DNA of 64,000 nt from Camphora micrantha (taxonomy: Eukaryota > Streptophyta > Magnoliopsida > Laurales > Lauraceae): assembly GCA_003546025.1 (NCBI GenBank), contig QPKB01000009.1:20651298-20715297 (forward strand). Direction: 5' to 3'. Shown here one piece after another: positions 23,130 to 34,592 of this stretch (the stretch's first letter is position 1; each line of letters opens with the position of its first letter). A program made the position numbers and the translations under genes. Under the pieces are notes generated by a model. That model did not search any database. It worked only from the letters and a program-made list of their open reading frames with translations, and had not been told where the DNA came from.

Positions 23130-26100
23130 CTGATATGAAGGTGAGTACAGACATAATTCAGAAAAGCCAAAGCAACAAGGAATAAGGAAATAAATTGCTA
23201 GAAGAGGATGTCATGTGTCTACAATTAACCATTTTACCATATAAAAAAAACAAGTAATAGCAGAAACTGATGAGGAATCATAGATCGCAAAGCTTGAGGT
23301 AGTAACCACACCTGTAAGTAAGTCATATATGGGCTAGGATTCACAACCCTTAGGGCTCTATATACTTCAAAGGGGTCTGCAAATGTCCTCCGCTCAAAAC
23401 GTTGACTCAATACAATCTGGAAAATATCTCCTGACAGGATATGTTCTTTTGCTTGCAGAACAGCATCCTTATATGCTTCACTTGTCATGGATGATGACCC
23501 CTTCAATGAGGAACCAAAAAGGCGAGTAGATAGTTCCACAGAACCAGCAGCTAGTCTCGGGCTAAAAGTATAAAATTATGATTTTGAATAGCTTTAGAAT
23601 AACAATCAACACGATGCCAACAAGAATAATGTCAATTAGAAATAATAAACAATGGAATTATCACTCACGGTTCAATATTTTGTATCCTGGACAGTAAAAT
23701 TTCCAAACGATTCATTCCATCATTATAGGCCTCGTCAACTGAAGAGTACTTTTCTAACCGCACCCAATGAATTGCATAAGCTTTCTGATAGTACAATATC
23801 ATGCAGTACGTTAGGTTCATGAAACACATAATCAGTCACTGAAAAATTAAAAGCCTATTGTCGAGGCTATGACCAGTCATCATAATGGGAAAAAATAATG
23901 CAATGCAAAAGGATGCTTGCAAACTATGATGCATGGATACTTCAAAATGGGCAACGTATCATCTCATATCGTATTGGATATGATGTCCATGGCGTGTCTT
24001 TGTTGTATCCAGTGTATCTGGGCATTATAGCTTGTAAATAAAAAATGAATTAGCATCTTCCATGAAAAATCTTTGATAAAGAAACTCAGAGTGTTATAGA
24101 TAGCAGGGGCGGACCTAGGTATTACAACGCGTGTGCGACCGCACCCGCGAGATTCAAGAAATTTCTTAGTACTACCTTAAAAATTCTATTTTATTATTTT
24201 ACTTCTTAACTTGACCATTGCCTGCACCACCCAAATGAAAATCCTGAGTCTGCCCTTAGATAGTGCTTTTTTACAAAATATATCTGTAGAATTTACATGT
24301 CCATAAAAAACAGTAAAAGAAAATGTGCACTTGATACAAATATTATAAAGTATGATTAGAATTTCACTAAAGATGTCAGTACTTGAATTTGAATCCTGAG
24401 AACAGCCTCACACATGATCATTGAATTCAAATAGGATACCTTCTCCACATGATCAAATACAATGACATCATCATAAAGCCCTAAATGAACATCTGGGAGG
24501 TTCCTGTCATCCTCGGGAGCACTTGAGAACAGCAACTTTTTCTTCTCTACATATCGCACAGTATCATATGAAAAATATCCCACCCATCCACCTGTACATA
24601 GAAAAGAACATAAAAAAACATGCCATTAATAGAGATTATCTATGAATTCCTTTTCTTATTTCTTAATCAAATAACAACTTTTTTGTTCAAAAGAAAGTTA
24701 AACATTCCTGCTACAAGGAATACTACCACAAAGAAATGAAAGTCATAAAAAAGTATTGCTCCCATTCCAGAGAACAGAATGGAGAACTGCACTCCAGAAG
24801 TGAACAACTTCCCAAAAAGTTACATCGAGTTAGGCTGAGTTGGAACAGTTTTAAGTCCCTAGGCAAGTTATATTCTGTGACCTTTAAAACCATGCTCCCT
24901 TTAGCTAGGCCATCTGCTACAAGATTAGGCTCCCCACATACTTGTCAATTGTGCAACTCATACAAGCTGGGCTGGGTATTTACCTAGCTCAAGCCCAGCC
25001 TGAGTTGCAAGCTGGTTAGCCCAAACTTGAGCCTGGATGCCTAAATTGTGGAGACTGAACTGGGGAGATGAAGCATGTCACAGTGTATTTATAAAGATTA
25101 AAGTAATTTGGCTACCTGAGCCCAATTCGAGTGCACAGGGCCCAATGCTTTGGCATAGACCAAAATACACTCAAGATTCAAAATCTGGGCCCCAACATGA
25201 ACCCGGCCCCAGTTAGTTTTTCACAAAGGCCTAGACATGCAGGCTCGGGGTTGGCCCGTCCCAACTTGCAGCCCTTTACTTCCTCATACAATCTTTAGAC
25301 TAGAGTGGGGAGAAGATAGCCCTCTTCTCTGCATTCCACATTTTAACGTTAATAAAAGTGAAGAAACAGGTGAGAATTCCAATAAAAAAAAAAACCATTC
25401 ATATTTATTCTTATGCTTGCTTTCTCTATGCACTTAACTGGACCTTCACCTCTCCTAAAATATAGTCTTGTGAGAAAACTTTTTAATGAGCACCCACTTA
25501 ATCATGTCATATCTCATATCTTGTAGTTTTTGTAGTTTCTTATTCATTTCCTCCCAAAATACCACATGAGAACATATTGACAAAATTCTATATCATTCAA
25601 ACAAAAGGACATGTGTAAAAGCAGAGAACCAGTAATGGGACATGATGTGGCAATCAAATTCGATATCTTTTGTGTGTTCACGAAAGACTAGACACAAAAC
25701 AATCTGAACAACATGTGTATTGTCGAAATGAAGTCATGTAGGTTCATTGACGGTTGTAAGAATCCACATACCAACCCAAAAGCTTAAGCTAATAAGTGGA
25801 AGGCCGATACAGGTATATTAAGACATGTCAAGCCTATTACTTAGGCGATGTGGGATGTGGGACTTCCCAACACTTCCCCTCACATGCAAGCCCAACAGAT
25901 TTCATGGACGGGCCTTTCACGTGGGCTACACAAGAATAATGGAATCGGAACCCGCTCTGATACCATGTAAGAATCCATATACCAACCCAAAAGCTTAAGC
26001 TAATAGGTGGAAGGCCCATACAGGTATATTAAGACATGTCAAGCCTATTACTTAGGCGATGTGGGATGTGAGACTTCTCAACAATGGTGACACTGTATAA

Positions 26101-27360
26101 ATCAATAGCCATCTTAGCCAAACTATTTCGCTTGAGGCAGAAGACACTGATTGTTATTCAGCTTCAGCAAATGATTTGAAAAGAGCAGTTTGTTTGAATT
26201 TCCAAGATATCAAGGAGTCTAAGAACATGTACCCGCCAATAGGAGTATCAGCTATTGATAGGTAAATTAATTAACATCACCATCACTTGGCCAGGTATTT
26301 TACATGCAATGGGCGTCATCAGCCAATATATGCATTCTCCTCACACTTTGAACTTGGAAGTTGTTTGAAGGATTTTCCATTATATGAAGAGCTTCCCTAG
26401 AAATGAGAATTATTCTGCAGACATGGTCATTTTATTGTTGTGGTTATCTAGACTAACGCAGCACGGGTAAGGGAAGAAAAGCCAACAGACTACTCTCTAA
26501 GCTATAGGGTAAGGGATAGGGATCCATAGGATCGAAACCATCTAGGTCTCGCACCAAAGACAAACCACCAAGAGAAATTCTCAAGAGATTTTATTAATCA
26601 ATGAACTTCATGAATGAAAGAGATTACAATCCTTTATATAGGCACTGCTTTCCTAATTCTGTTCTTGGAAACAATTCCAACAAAATTCTAAAGCAAATAA
26701 ATTTCTAAACAAAATAAAATCCAAAGATAAAACTTACAAAATAAATCTTATTTCTATCCCTAGAATTTTGCTACTGCTCAAAACCATTTTAGGTTGGAAC
26801 AATCGAAGGTTTTCTGTTTAATGTGCTTCAGTGGCTTGGGGCCAATGGCTGGCCAATCATGGATCTGGCATGCATCATAGACACAGGTGGGCTGGATCTC
26901 CTGAAGATATTGCTCCACAAGTGGATATTGGTCCCTGGTTGGTGGTAAGTTGCTTACTTGGAGAACCAAGAAACAGTCAGCCATTGCTCAATGCAGTGAG
27001 ACAGAACATAGATTGTGGGATAAACTACTTGTGAGTTAAAAATGGCTTAAGCACAACATAGGTGAACTGGATTCTGATAGAGTGCTCTGTTCCCACACAT
27101 TGTGACAATTCTTATCGCCACTAAACTTGTGTTCCATGAGGAAACAACATATTGAAGTTGTCATTCCATTCAAGAAACGATGACAGAGAGCCAATGGGAA
27201 TCTAATGTAATGGTCCCTCTAATTAAGGAACCATAGGGGGACTAGAAGTATACTTGTAATAGGAGTTTAGTGTTTGGTCAGAGTTTAGTATTCCTTTTGT
27301 ATTACAATTACTTTCAAGCTCTTAATATAAAAAAAAGGAGGGGGTTGTGTATTAGTGCAT

Positions 27361-27404
<44 letters not shown>

Positions 27405-30400
27405 ATGCAGCAGCAATACCACATCGTTGCAACAAGGCTCGTGAGCCACACTATGAAATTCTGATTTTTAATTGTTATTAGTTTTATTTTTAGCAAAGAG
27501 TGTCTAATTACAAATTTAAAACTAATAACAATTAAAAATCAGAATTTCATGGGTCCCACATGTGGCCCACAAGCCTTGTTGCAACGATGTGGTATTGCTG
27601 CTCTACATATATATATTTTTTGTGTGCGCGCGCGCATGCGGAATCAACCAGAAGCAATTTGCCAAAAAAGAGTTGATGCTTGATTCGCAACAGAGCCCTA
27701 GTGAAAATGCCAGGAACTTAGAGATATGTAGTGGCACGAGAAAGGGTAATGATGTCACCATCAAAGGCTTCCTCGGTGTAATGACGTCATCATCAACTTC
27801 TATATGTTTTGTTCTCTCATGGAAATTAAGGTTGGATGTAATCCGAATGCACTAGTTTGCTAGCATGCAAAGGAGTGGCACACAATGTTGTGGAAAAACC
27901 AAGTTCATGGAGTAGTCTCCAGAGGCAAACAATCTCAGAAGAAGTGGAGGACATGGAACGATATTCATCTTTCGTATTAAGATACCCATGTAGACTACCA
28001 CACTTGAGAAGGATGACTAAAATCTATACACATGATGTATAACATAATGTACAATATTAGTTCAAACAATTGGCTTGCAAATAGTTTTGATAACCCCAAC
28101 TAAGGAGTCATAGGATATAATTGAGATACTCTGATTCTTATGAATGCAACGTGTAGGGATGCCTCTCACTCAATTGAGGACAATGCAATTGAAACTCTTG
28201 TTTAGAAAGTCTTGAAGATATCTCATTCTCTGATATTATCTAAGACCTTGATTTCAAGTTTTTTTAGAGACTTCGAAGAAGCCCTTGCTACTTCCCATAG
28301 ATCTTATTCATTGGCATCACCATTGTGCGTATGCATGTGAATCTCTGTGGGGCCCACCTGGGGATCATCACCTGCTAGATTTCTTCCTCAAGTAGACTCA
28401 CTGACCATCAAATACACTACTGGTGTAATTAATAATTATCCTCGTGATGTGATTACTGATTGATTGTGATTCCTTGATTAAGGGATTGTAATTCACTATA
28501 ATTACCAAACATAGTTGAATGAAGGATTATAAAAGGGATTGTAATTCACTATAATTACCAAACATAGTTTAATGAAGGATTATAAAAGGGGGGTCCAGTT
28601 ATAGCAAAGGATCACTACCGGTTTCCCATTGTCTACTATTAGTGCAATTGTCACTTACAACATGTTCTCCACAGCTTCATTTTATCACCATCAATCTACC
28701 ACATGTAACTAACATAAAACCGAAATAATTACAAAAACATATCCAATAAATGAGGAGAAATCAATAAAACTTGGTAAAGAATTCAAGTTTGAGTCAAAGA
28801 ACCATTTTCCATGCCACTCAAAACTGTGCCATAAAACCCAAATGCCAACTACACCAACTTATACAATAGAAGAATAAGTTCCTAACCAGCTTACCGCAAA
28901 ATGCATCTGGAAGCTCATCAATAATCTGAGGACTCCAATCTTCCATAATTCTCCTTGGAACCCCCATCGGATCTTCCACAAATTCCTCCACCCTCTTCCC
29001 TTCCTCATGATCCATGATCGTAACCACATTCTCCTTCGCCACGATCTCCATCGAAGGTTGAGCTCCCACCACACTGTACCGCCCCTAACAAAATCAAGGG
29101 CCCCTTTGTAAAATTGCATAAAATTTCTATTATTTTCTTAGCAATGCATTTTTATATCAAAGGAGCTAAATATAAAGGGCTAAATGAGATCCAAAGGGGG
29201 CCATCAAACAAACCCTCCTCTGTAATACAATGTTACAATTCAAAAACATTAAAGAAAATAAAATAAACTCAAACTCTCCTTTGTTAGAAAATGATTTCAT
29301 AACAATCATTAAAACAAAACTAATCAAAGCGACCACACATCTAGATCTTCACCATACAACTTTTACTCCTCTTTTTTCCCCCTCTTTTCGGCTTTACAAG
29401 GGATTCAAACCTATGCACCCACGCGCACACACCCCCCTATCCAGCTGAGCAAATAGAAGGGTACCACTCACCTCTCTAATACTCCTTCACCGCTCCTATA
29501 AGTTCTTAAGAATACATTAGGAAGCACGCAAAGGGGCTCTAAATCAACCAGACGCCAAAAAAAAGGGAGAAGGGCGGGGTGGGTTGGGGGGGCGAATACA
29601 AATCCCAGAACCCAAATCTAAAAAGGGAAAAACTCAAAATAAATAATAATAATAATAATAATAAATCAAGTTTGCCTTCATAGAAGTCAAACTTTACACA
29701 TGCCTATCCCAATTTGGCACCCATCATCAGTTGGGGAGCCGGGATTTTCTTCCAAACGTGGCAACCGATAGTCTAATAGCGGCCAAGTCAGAAACTTTTT
29801 TAAAGGGGATGATAATAGTTTTATATTTATTGAATTTTTTAAAATTATCATTTGAAATTTCATTTATTTATGTTTTTAGAGTTTCTTAATAATATCCAAA
29901 GACAAAAATATCCTTAATTTGAAAATGCCTCAATATTTTTAAAGACATAATTTCTCAAAACTTTGAGGATAGTTAAAAAACAAAAGTGGTGCCTATGCCG
30001 GATTGATCACATGTAAACCAATCCACCCATAATTAATTAATGAAAATATGTTGATTGATTAGTTGTGATTGTTTAATGGGCCATGATGCCTGTGATAGAT
30101 ATGTGTGTGGAGGCATCTCTTTAACACCGAAATGAACCTTGGTCTCGGTAAAGCCAGATTTATCTTGGTCACGGAATCTTGGATTTCGGGAGATAGAGCT
30201 AGACGGTGTCAAGCTAAGATAAACCTCGGTAAGGGCACCGACTGTTTTCTCAGTATTACGGAGCTCGGTAGTTGTACCGACCTCGCGCAGTCCGGCAGAA
30301 AAATCACGATGCACTTGCGAAGGCTCTTAGCTCGGTCAGCTGGCCGAGATGGGCACTAAAATGTCTAATCAGCATTTAATGAAAGTATGGTGGCGTCATA

Positions 30401-33232
30401 GGGTGCGCTGACAGACAAAATGGGCGCCGGATGGGTGCCGGATATGGATAAGGGGATGGCCTTATCAGCGGTCACATCCGCAATCATGTAAGTAGATATG
30501 GCACGATCGATGTGACGATGCTTCCACCTACTTCCACTGAAGGAACAAGGTGTGGCCTGATGGGATGTTCCCTTTTTACCTACCTCCACTAAAGAAGCTT
30601 CTAATGGCATTCCCTCAACTATATAAGCACAAGAGGTGAAACCCGCAAAGGTATGTCCTGAGGCACTAACACCTATACTATCTCTCTCCTCCGTTCACCC
30701 TCTGTTTAGTAACCTTACTAACTTAGGCATTGGAGGGCCTTAGGCTGACTGAAGCCAAGGGCTTCTGACCTTTGCCTCTTCTTCCTTCCAGGTTTCAGGC
30801 ATTTAATCCCATTAAAAGGCTCAACAGCATTCCTGCGAACATTATAATCGCTTGATCAAGTCCGTATTATTTTAGGCACTCACAATATGGATGGTTGAAA
30901 ATCCATTGATTGATTACTTGCAATTATTTGATGGGCCATGATGCTTACGGTAGAGAAGATGATTGAGAGCACACCATTGATAGCCGAATACCAATGCAAT
31001 AAAAAGGTGAACATTGAAAGTGTAAGGAATAATGCCCAAATCCAATAGTTGTAGAGAAAGATTCCCTCACATTGTCGTGAAGGGGAAACGTCTCTTATAT
31101 GCAGACTTCCGTTGATCTCCTTGAAACTTGAGAAGGATTAACTAACCATTTTAAAAACTAGTAAAAAGAAAAAACATATCCTGAAATCTTTTTAAATTCT
31201 ATCCTTTTGTGAAACAAAAAGGGTAAATTAGCGAGAGATCCATGAGTACTGTGTTGTAAAGTCTCTAGTATTGTGACATCAAACAAAAAGGTGGTCCCTT
31301 AGCATGCCACATCAAACATTTTCATGACTAATTTGCCCTTTCAACTGTTTAGGCATAAAATTTTAAATTTTAAATTTTCAAATCTTCCATTCTCCCTCAA
31401 TTTTAGGGCAAGGTTCTCTCTCATTGTCAATTTTGCAGAAGCTCAGAGTGCAAAGAGGGTTTCGGTTCTCGAAGTACGTGTGCTCGTTGTTAGAGAAACA
31501 AGACTCAAAAGATCCAAAAAGGCCATGGGTTGTTTGGGGCGCTGTAATAGAAGACAGATCCGAATAGGGGATTCGGAACTGCCGTCTCTATCATCGAAGG
31601 TTCTTGGTTTCTCGGTTTCACCAGATTGAATCAATGCCGGTCACTATAGTCGTAGCCAGTGTTGCTCCATCAAAGGAAAAGAGGAAGACAGCAGACTGTC
31701 GTTTCTTGGTTAATGCTGCAGAACCAGAACAGAGATGGTATGGGGCTATGCTACGATGCAAGGTCTCCGACGAGGAAGACGTAGATTTGAATTTGCGGAG
31801 AAAACGACCGGAAGTTGTAGAGAAAATTGGAGTCGGGGCAGAGACAGTGAAGATCTGAGAAGATTTCTGGTTTCGGTCACTGTTGTCGAAGAAAGAGGGC
31901 AATCTCTACCGGAGATCACCGCTTATATGAGTTTTAATGAAATTTATTTGAGTTTTTGCGAAATTTATCTAAATTTTTGTGAAATTTATCTGAGTTTTGT
32001 CAAATTTATCTGAGTTTTTGTGAAATTTGTCTAAGTTTTCATGAAATTTATTTGAGTTTTTTTTTTTTTTTTTTTATCTGAGTTTTTTGGCAAATTTTTA
32101 ATTTGCCAAAAGCTCAAATTTTGAATTTTTTGAATTCAAATCTTCCAAGAGGATCCGAACTCTATTTAGTAAAAAGTCAAATTTTTGGAAAACCTATCTA
32201 AGTTTTTTGACAAATTTTGACTATGCCAAAAAATCAAATTTTGAATTTTTGGATTTCACATCTTCCAAGAGGATCCGAATTCAAATTTTTGAATTTTTGA
32301 AATCTATTTGTGTTTTTTAATTTTATTTTTCTTTTGAAATGGTAGTTGACCATTATTAATGGCATATTCTACTAATCATGGGATTTAATTTATCTTTACA
32401 TAAATAAGAACTTTTAAAGAAAGGGGAGCTTGGACAATTTTGGTCTTCAAATTTGAAAAAAAAAGGACGTAACACACGGTGAAAAAACAGATGTTTAGGG
32501 CCTGTCACCAAATGCCCCAAACAGAAAAATAAATAAATAAATAAGATGAAGAGGGGCAAGATTTTTAAAAGACCACCAATGGGCTATGTGCCAATCTAAT
32601 GATACACATATCGTATTCTCTCTCTATGGATTCTCTTAAAATACACATAACTATTAGATAGGAAAAAAAAAAGGTTGTTTTAGCAAATTCCCAATCTGAT
32701 AAAAATAACAACCACCACCACCAAAACCACACAAACAAGGAAACTCACGACATTCGCGGCCCCAAGACCCTGCTCGACGGACTCAAAGAGAAAGCTAGTC
32801 GCCTCACGGTCGTCTTCTCTAACCAGACACCGGTACGCCAGCACCGGCGTCAGGTGGTCGGAGAATATGCATCGGTGCAGCGGTACCAGGTTCCCGCTCT
32901 TCGCCGCCTCCGCAAATCTCGCCGCATCCTCCGCTGCTTGAAAACCACATATAAAATCACATCAGAAGGAATCCGAACTCGAAGAGATTGAGAAAGAGAG
33001 TTATCAGCTTCTTCCAAATCATGATTTCATCTGAATATGTAGAGACTAGAGAAAGAGAGAGATAAAGAGTACCGAGAGAGAGAGAGGAAAGAGCAGAGCA
33101 TTTGAATTTGGGGGCGGCGGCGCGGGAGCAGGGAAGGGTTATGGTAGTCCTTCTAACGGAGGTGACGGAAATCGTTCGGGATAGACGGGGAGTTGACGGA
33201 ACGAGACCGCGACAGACGGCAAGTGATTCCAT
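23073..33232 (-). CDS. ASA: Anthranilate synthase alpha subunit, seven 5' exons (C-terminal exons absent)
   Basis: Exons on the minus strand: 33232-33073, 32936-32749, 29084-28895, 24591-24440, 23784-23669, 23561-23312 and 23129-23073. All introns have GT-AG ends and all phases agree, giving 371 codons. The product converts chorismate and glutamine (with the beta subunit) to anthranilate in plastids, the first step of tryptophan synthesis. Exon 1 encodes a Ser/Arg-rich transit peptide. Diagnostic segments are SGNLVPLHRCIFSDHLTPVL, SFLFESVEQG (tryptophan-binding side), GRYSVVGAQPS, GWVGYFSYDTVRYVEKKKL, LGLYDDVIVFDHVEK, FQIVLSQRFERRTFADPFEV and NPSPYMTYLQ. The last exon ends at SSPEILTRAKK. About 220 residues with the GRND and SGAPK-type catalytic motifs are missing. 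Either the gene is truncated, or the next intron exceeds 23 kb and runs past position 1. No stop or frameshift occurs in the seven exons. Confidence 0.93.
23312..23561 (-). CDS. ASA: ASA exon 6
   Basis: 250 bp encoding PRLAAGSVELSTRLFG through FADPFEVYRALRVVNPSPYM and TYLQ, then donor GTGTGG. From what I recall of feedback-insensitive plant mutants, the Asp of FADPF is the residue altered there; it is wild type here. Confidence 0.93.
23669..23784 (-). CDS. ASA: ASA exon 5
   Basis: 116 bp between CAG and GTGAGT. It encodes KAYAIHWVRLEKYSSVDEA and continues to LLSRIQNIEP. Its phase joins exactly to exon 6. Confidence 0.9.
24104..24255. mobile_element. hAT-type MITE in ASA intron 4
   Basis: The left end CAGGGGCGGACCTAGG is mirrored by GGGCAGACTCAGGA at the right. 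Flanks ATAGATAG (24096-24103) and TTAGATAG (24256-24263) match at 7 of 8 bases, as an 8-bp hAT duplication would. It is related to the element at 22793-22959. Confidence 0.65.
24440..24591 (-). CDS. ASA: ASA exon 4
   Basis: 152 bp encoding GGWVGYFSYDTVRYVEKKK through VIVFDHVEK, then donor GTATCC. It follows a 4.3-kb intron with several mobile-element remnants. Confidence 0.93.
24592..25754. other. ASA intron 3, 3' part
   Basis: No supported gene or recognised repeat. Short open frames here are not convincing. Confidence 0.6.
25755..26083 (-). mobile_element. TRIM element (terminal repeat in miniature) in ASA intron 3
   Basis: Two 118-bp direct repeats (25755-25872 and 25966-26083) start TG and end CA and enclose 93 bp. 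Read on the minus strand, the first repeat is followed by the primer binding site TGGTATCAGAGC (complement of 25954-25965) and the second is preceded by the purine tract GTGAGGGGAAG. Flanks ACGGT and ATGGT match at four of five bases. There is no coding capacity, so mobilisation would need proteins from another LTR element. Confidence 0.88.
26270..27200 (+). pseudogene. Decayed Ty1/copia RT/RNase H remnant in ASA intron 3
   Basis: Tolerating frameshifts and stops, the plus strand reads MGVISQYMHSPHTLNLEVV near 26310-26370. It then reads SGYWSLVGGKLLTWRTKKQ near 26910-26970 and LVFHEETTYIEVV near 27125-27165. These are consecutive pieces of copia RT/RNase H. Between about 26475 and 26888 a foreign block interrupts the RNase H. 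Confidence 0.75.
26475..26888 (-). mobile_element. Possible solo LTR inside the copia remnant
   Basis: The block interrupting the copia RNase H has, on the minus strand, a TATA-like CCTATATAAAGG and AATAAAA about 40 bases further on, typical of an LTR promoter and poly-A region. The ends are only approximate; no clean target duplication was found. Confidence 0.4.
27365..27402. repeat. (TC)n microsatellite, 19 units
   Basis: A pure TC dinucleotide run, next to the foldback element. Confidence 0.95.
27409..27602. mobile_element. Foldback MITE with long inverted arms in ASA intron 3
   Basis: The arms 27409-27486 and 27517-27602 are reverse complements over about 77 bases with two mismatches and one 9-base insertion. 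Each arm starts AGCAGCAATACCACATCG from the outside. The loop is about 30 bases. No target duplication is seen. A transcript would fold into a long hairpin. Confidence 0.85.
28482..28587. repeat. 53-bp tandem duplication in ASA intron 3
   Basis: Units 28482-28534 and 28535-28587 both start GGGATTGTAATTCACTATAA and differ at one base. Confidence 0.9.
28895..29084 (-). CDS. ASA: ASA exon 3
   Basis: 190 bp, from GRYSVVGAQPSMEIVAKEN to IIDELPDAFC plus one base, then donor GTAAGC. It follows a 3.66-kb intron that holds a solo LTR and a MULE. Confidence 0.93.
29085..30103. other. ASA intron 2, exon-3 side
   Basis: No gene recognised. An (AAT)n microsatellite lies at 29642-29664. Just before the solo LTR, 30045-30100 shares a diverged 50-bp phrase (GGGCCATGATGC) with 30905-30955 on its other side. 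Confidence 0.65.
30104..30884 (+). mobile_element. Solo LTR (781 bp) in ASA intron 2
   Basis: It begins TGTGTGGAGG and ends GGCACTCACA. It is flanked by perfect 5-bp duplications ATATG (30099-30103 and 30885-30889). A TATA-like CTATATAAGC is at 30619-30628, which sets the LTR orientation. No internal element sequence remains, so it is the product of LTR-LTR recombination. Confidence 0.9.
31221..32518. mobile_element. MULE (1.3 kb, no transposase) in ASA intron 2, possible Pack-MULE
   Basis: The left end GGGTAAATTAGCGAGAGATCC and the reverse complement of the right end (GGGGCATTTGGTGACAGGCC) are diverged versions of one terminus. The same terminus type starts the large MULE at 45302. Flanks AAACAAAAA (31212-31220) and AAACAGAAA (32519-32527) match at 8 of 9 bases, the Mutator duplication length. 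The centre (about 31440-31920) is less AT-rich and holds 80-100-codon frames on both strands, possibly captured host sequence. 31920-32300 is an array of degenerate units containing AAATTTATCTGAGTTTT. Confidence 0.75.
32749..32936 (-). CDS. ASA: ASA exon 2
   Basis: 188 bp, ending before a strong donor GTGAGT. It encodes the start of the mature enzyme (NLVPLHRCIFSDHL, CLVREDDREA, FESVEQG). The acceptor reads AAGCAG, so splicing three bases downstream would stay in frame and drop one Ala. Confidence 0.92.
33073..33232 (-). CDS. ASA: ASA exon 1 (plastid transit peptide)
   Basis: The start Met is at 33232. 53 codons plus one base, ending ..CTCTCG before GT. The peptide is rich in Ser, Arg, Thr and poor in acidic residues, as plastid transit peptides are. 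The downstream intron is only 136 bp. Confidence 0.88.
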
Positions 33233-33730
33233 TACCTTCTTCTCCGTTTAATCCAGCGCAATTGCAAAGATAGAGGAGAAAATGAAATTAATGTGAGGAT
33301 GGTAATAGGCCTTAGATCCGGTCTGCTAAAATCCCGCCTGATTACCAAAAAGGATGGGGTGGGTCCCAATGCGCTTGACCTGACCTGGACTTTACAAACA
33401 AAAGGCTAGCTTGGTAACGTTAAGTTGGGGTGGATTTTAACCTAGAGAACTGCGGATGCCACATCCGAAACTTCTCTAACCACGACCCTTTATTTTAAGA
33501 CCAACATACTCACGCGTAAAATCATCAAAATGAATATCATTCATAGTTTCATACCTCACCCTGTCCTCCCTGATTTTTATCTCTTATCTCTTATCTCTTT
33601 TAATCCATATCATGTACTTGAAACCATTTCCCATATTGCAGTGCATACTGTTGTAACTAAACCATCTCTATATGTTTGAGCACCCACAAAGCAAGAGGTG
33701 TGAGAAATATAATCGATTAATGCAAATATT
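33233..33730. other. Region upstream of ASA
   Basis: The start codon is at 33232, so this should hold the 5' UTR and promoter. I see no clear TATA box or other definite element. No gene is seen. Confidence 0.5.
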
Positions 33731-33732
33731 TT

Positions 33733-34262
33733 ATGGTATCACAGCCGTGTCTCTCTTAGCTATTTCATCATGCATTTAAAAGCTTGGAATTTGTTAAATC
33801 TGTCTATGATGGCTACTGCTTCTTCATCCACTGCTGCTGAACATTCTCCGTTGTTTGTGCTTCCTAACATCTCTCATCTAGTTTCGGTGAAACTTGATAG
33901 ATCCAACTATCTGCTTTGGATCTCTTTGGTATTGTTGATGGATCTGAACCATGTCCTCCCAAATATATCAAAGACTCCAGTGCCAAGGATTCTACACAGA
34001 TCAACCCAGCTTACCAAATCTGAAATAAGAAGGATCAATATATTCTTAGTTGGCTTAATGCAACACTATCCGAAAGTGTTCTGTCAACAGTGTATGGTAT
34101 GAACACTGCTCGTCAGGCATGGACCTCCTTGGCCAAACCCTTTGCATCTCAATCTCATTCAAGAATCAATCAGTTTAAACGTCAATTGCAGAATATTAAA
34201 CAAGGACATCTTACTTGCTCGGAATACCTTCATCAAGCCAAGTTTCTGGACCACTTATTTTA
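33733..34262 (+). pseudogene. Ty1/copia gag remnant with primer-binding-site-like start
   Basis: TGGTATCACAGCC at about 33733 is a one-base variant of the Met-tRNA primer site. Downstream, with frameshifts, come gag pieces ISHLVSVKLDRSNYLLW, GIVDGSEPCPPKY, TLSESVLSTVYGMNTARQAW and QNIKQGHLTCSEYLHQAKF. The sequence then leaves copia homology. An LTR end probably lies just upstream but was not delimited. It is a truncated, dead copy. 34263-34592 shows nothing recognisable. Confidence 0.8.
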
Positions 34263-34592
34263 AGCATTAGGATCATTCCATTGGAGAAGGGCCATCAAGC
34301 TGATTCTATGAATTAACAAACCCTGGCCCCTACTTTAACACAGTCAATCCCCATGGACACTGCTTAATCCCTTCATCCAACGGCTCCATTGCAGAGGGCT
34401 AGGGAACCAGCCCCTCTAAGCTGGGATTAAAAAAAAAGAAAAGAAAACTAGAAAAGTGTTAAGAGGCTAGACTAAGTTACTTGTAAAGTTTTTCATCCTT
34501 TCTCATCAGAAATGTGTAGTAAAAAAAAAATGTAAAGAAGGATTCGAACCTTTGCATGATAGGATTAAGACCAGCCAGGTTTAGGACAATAG

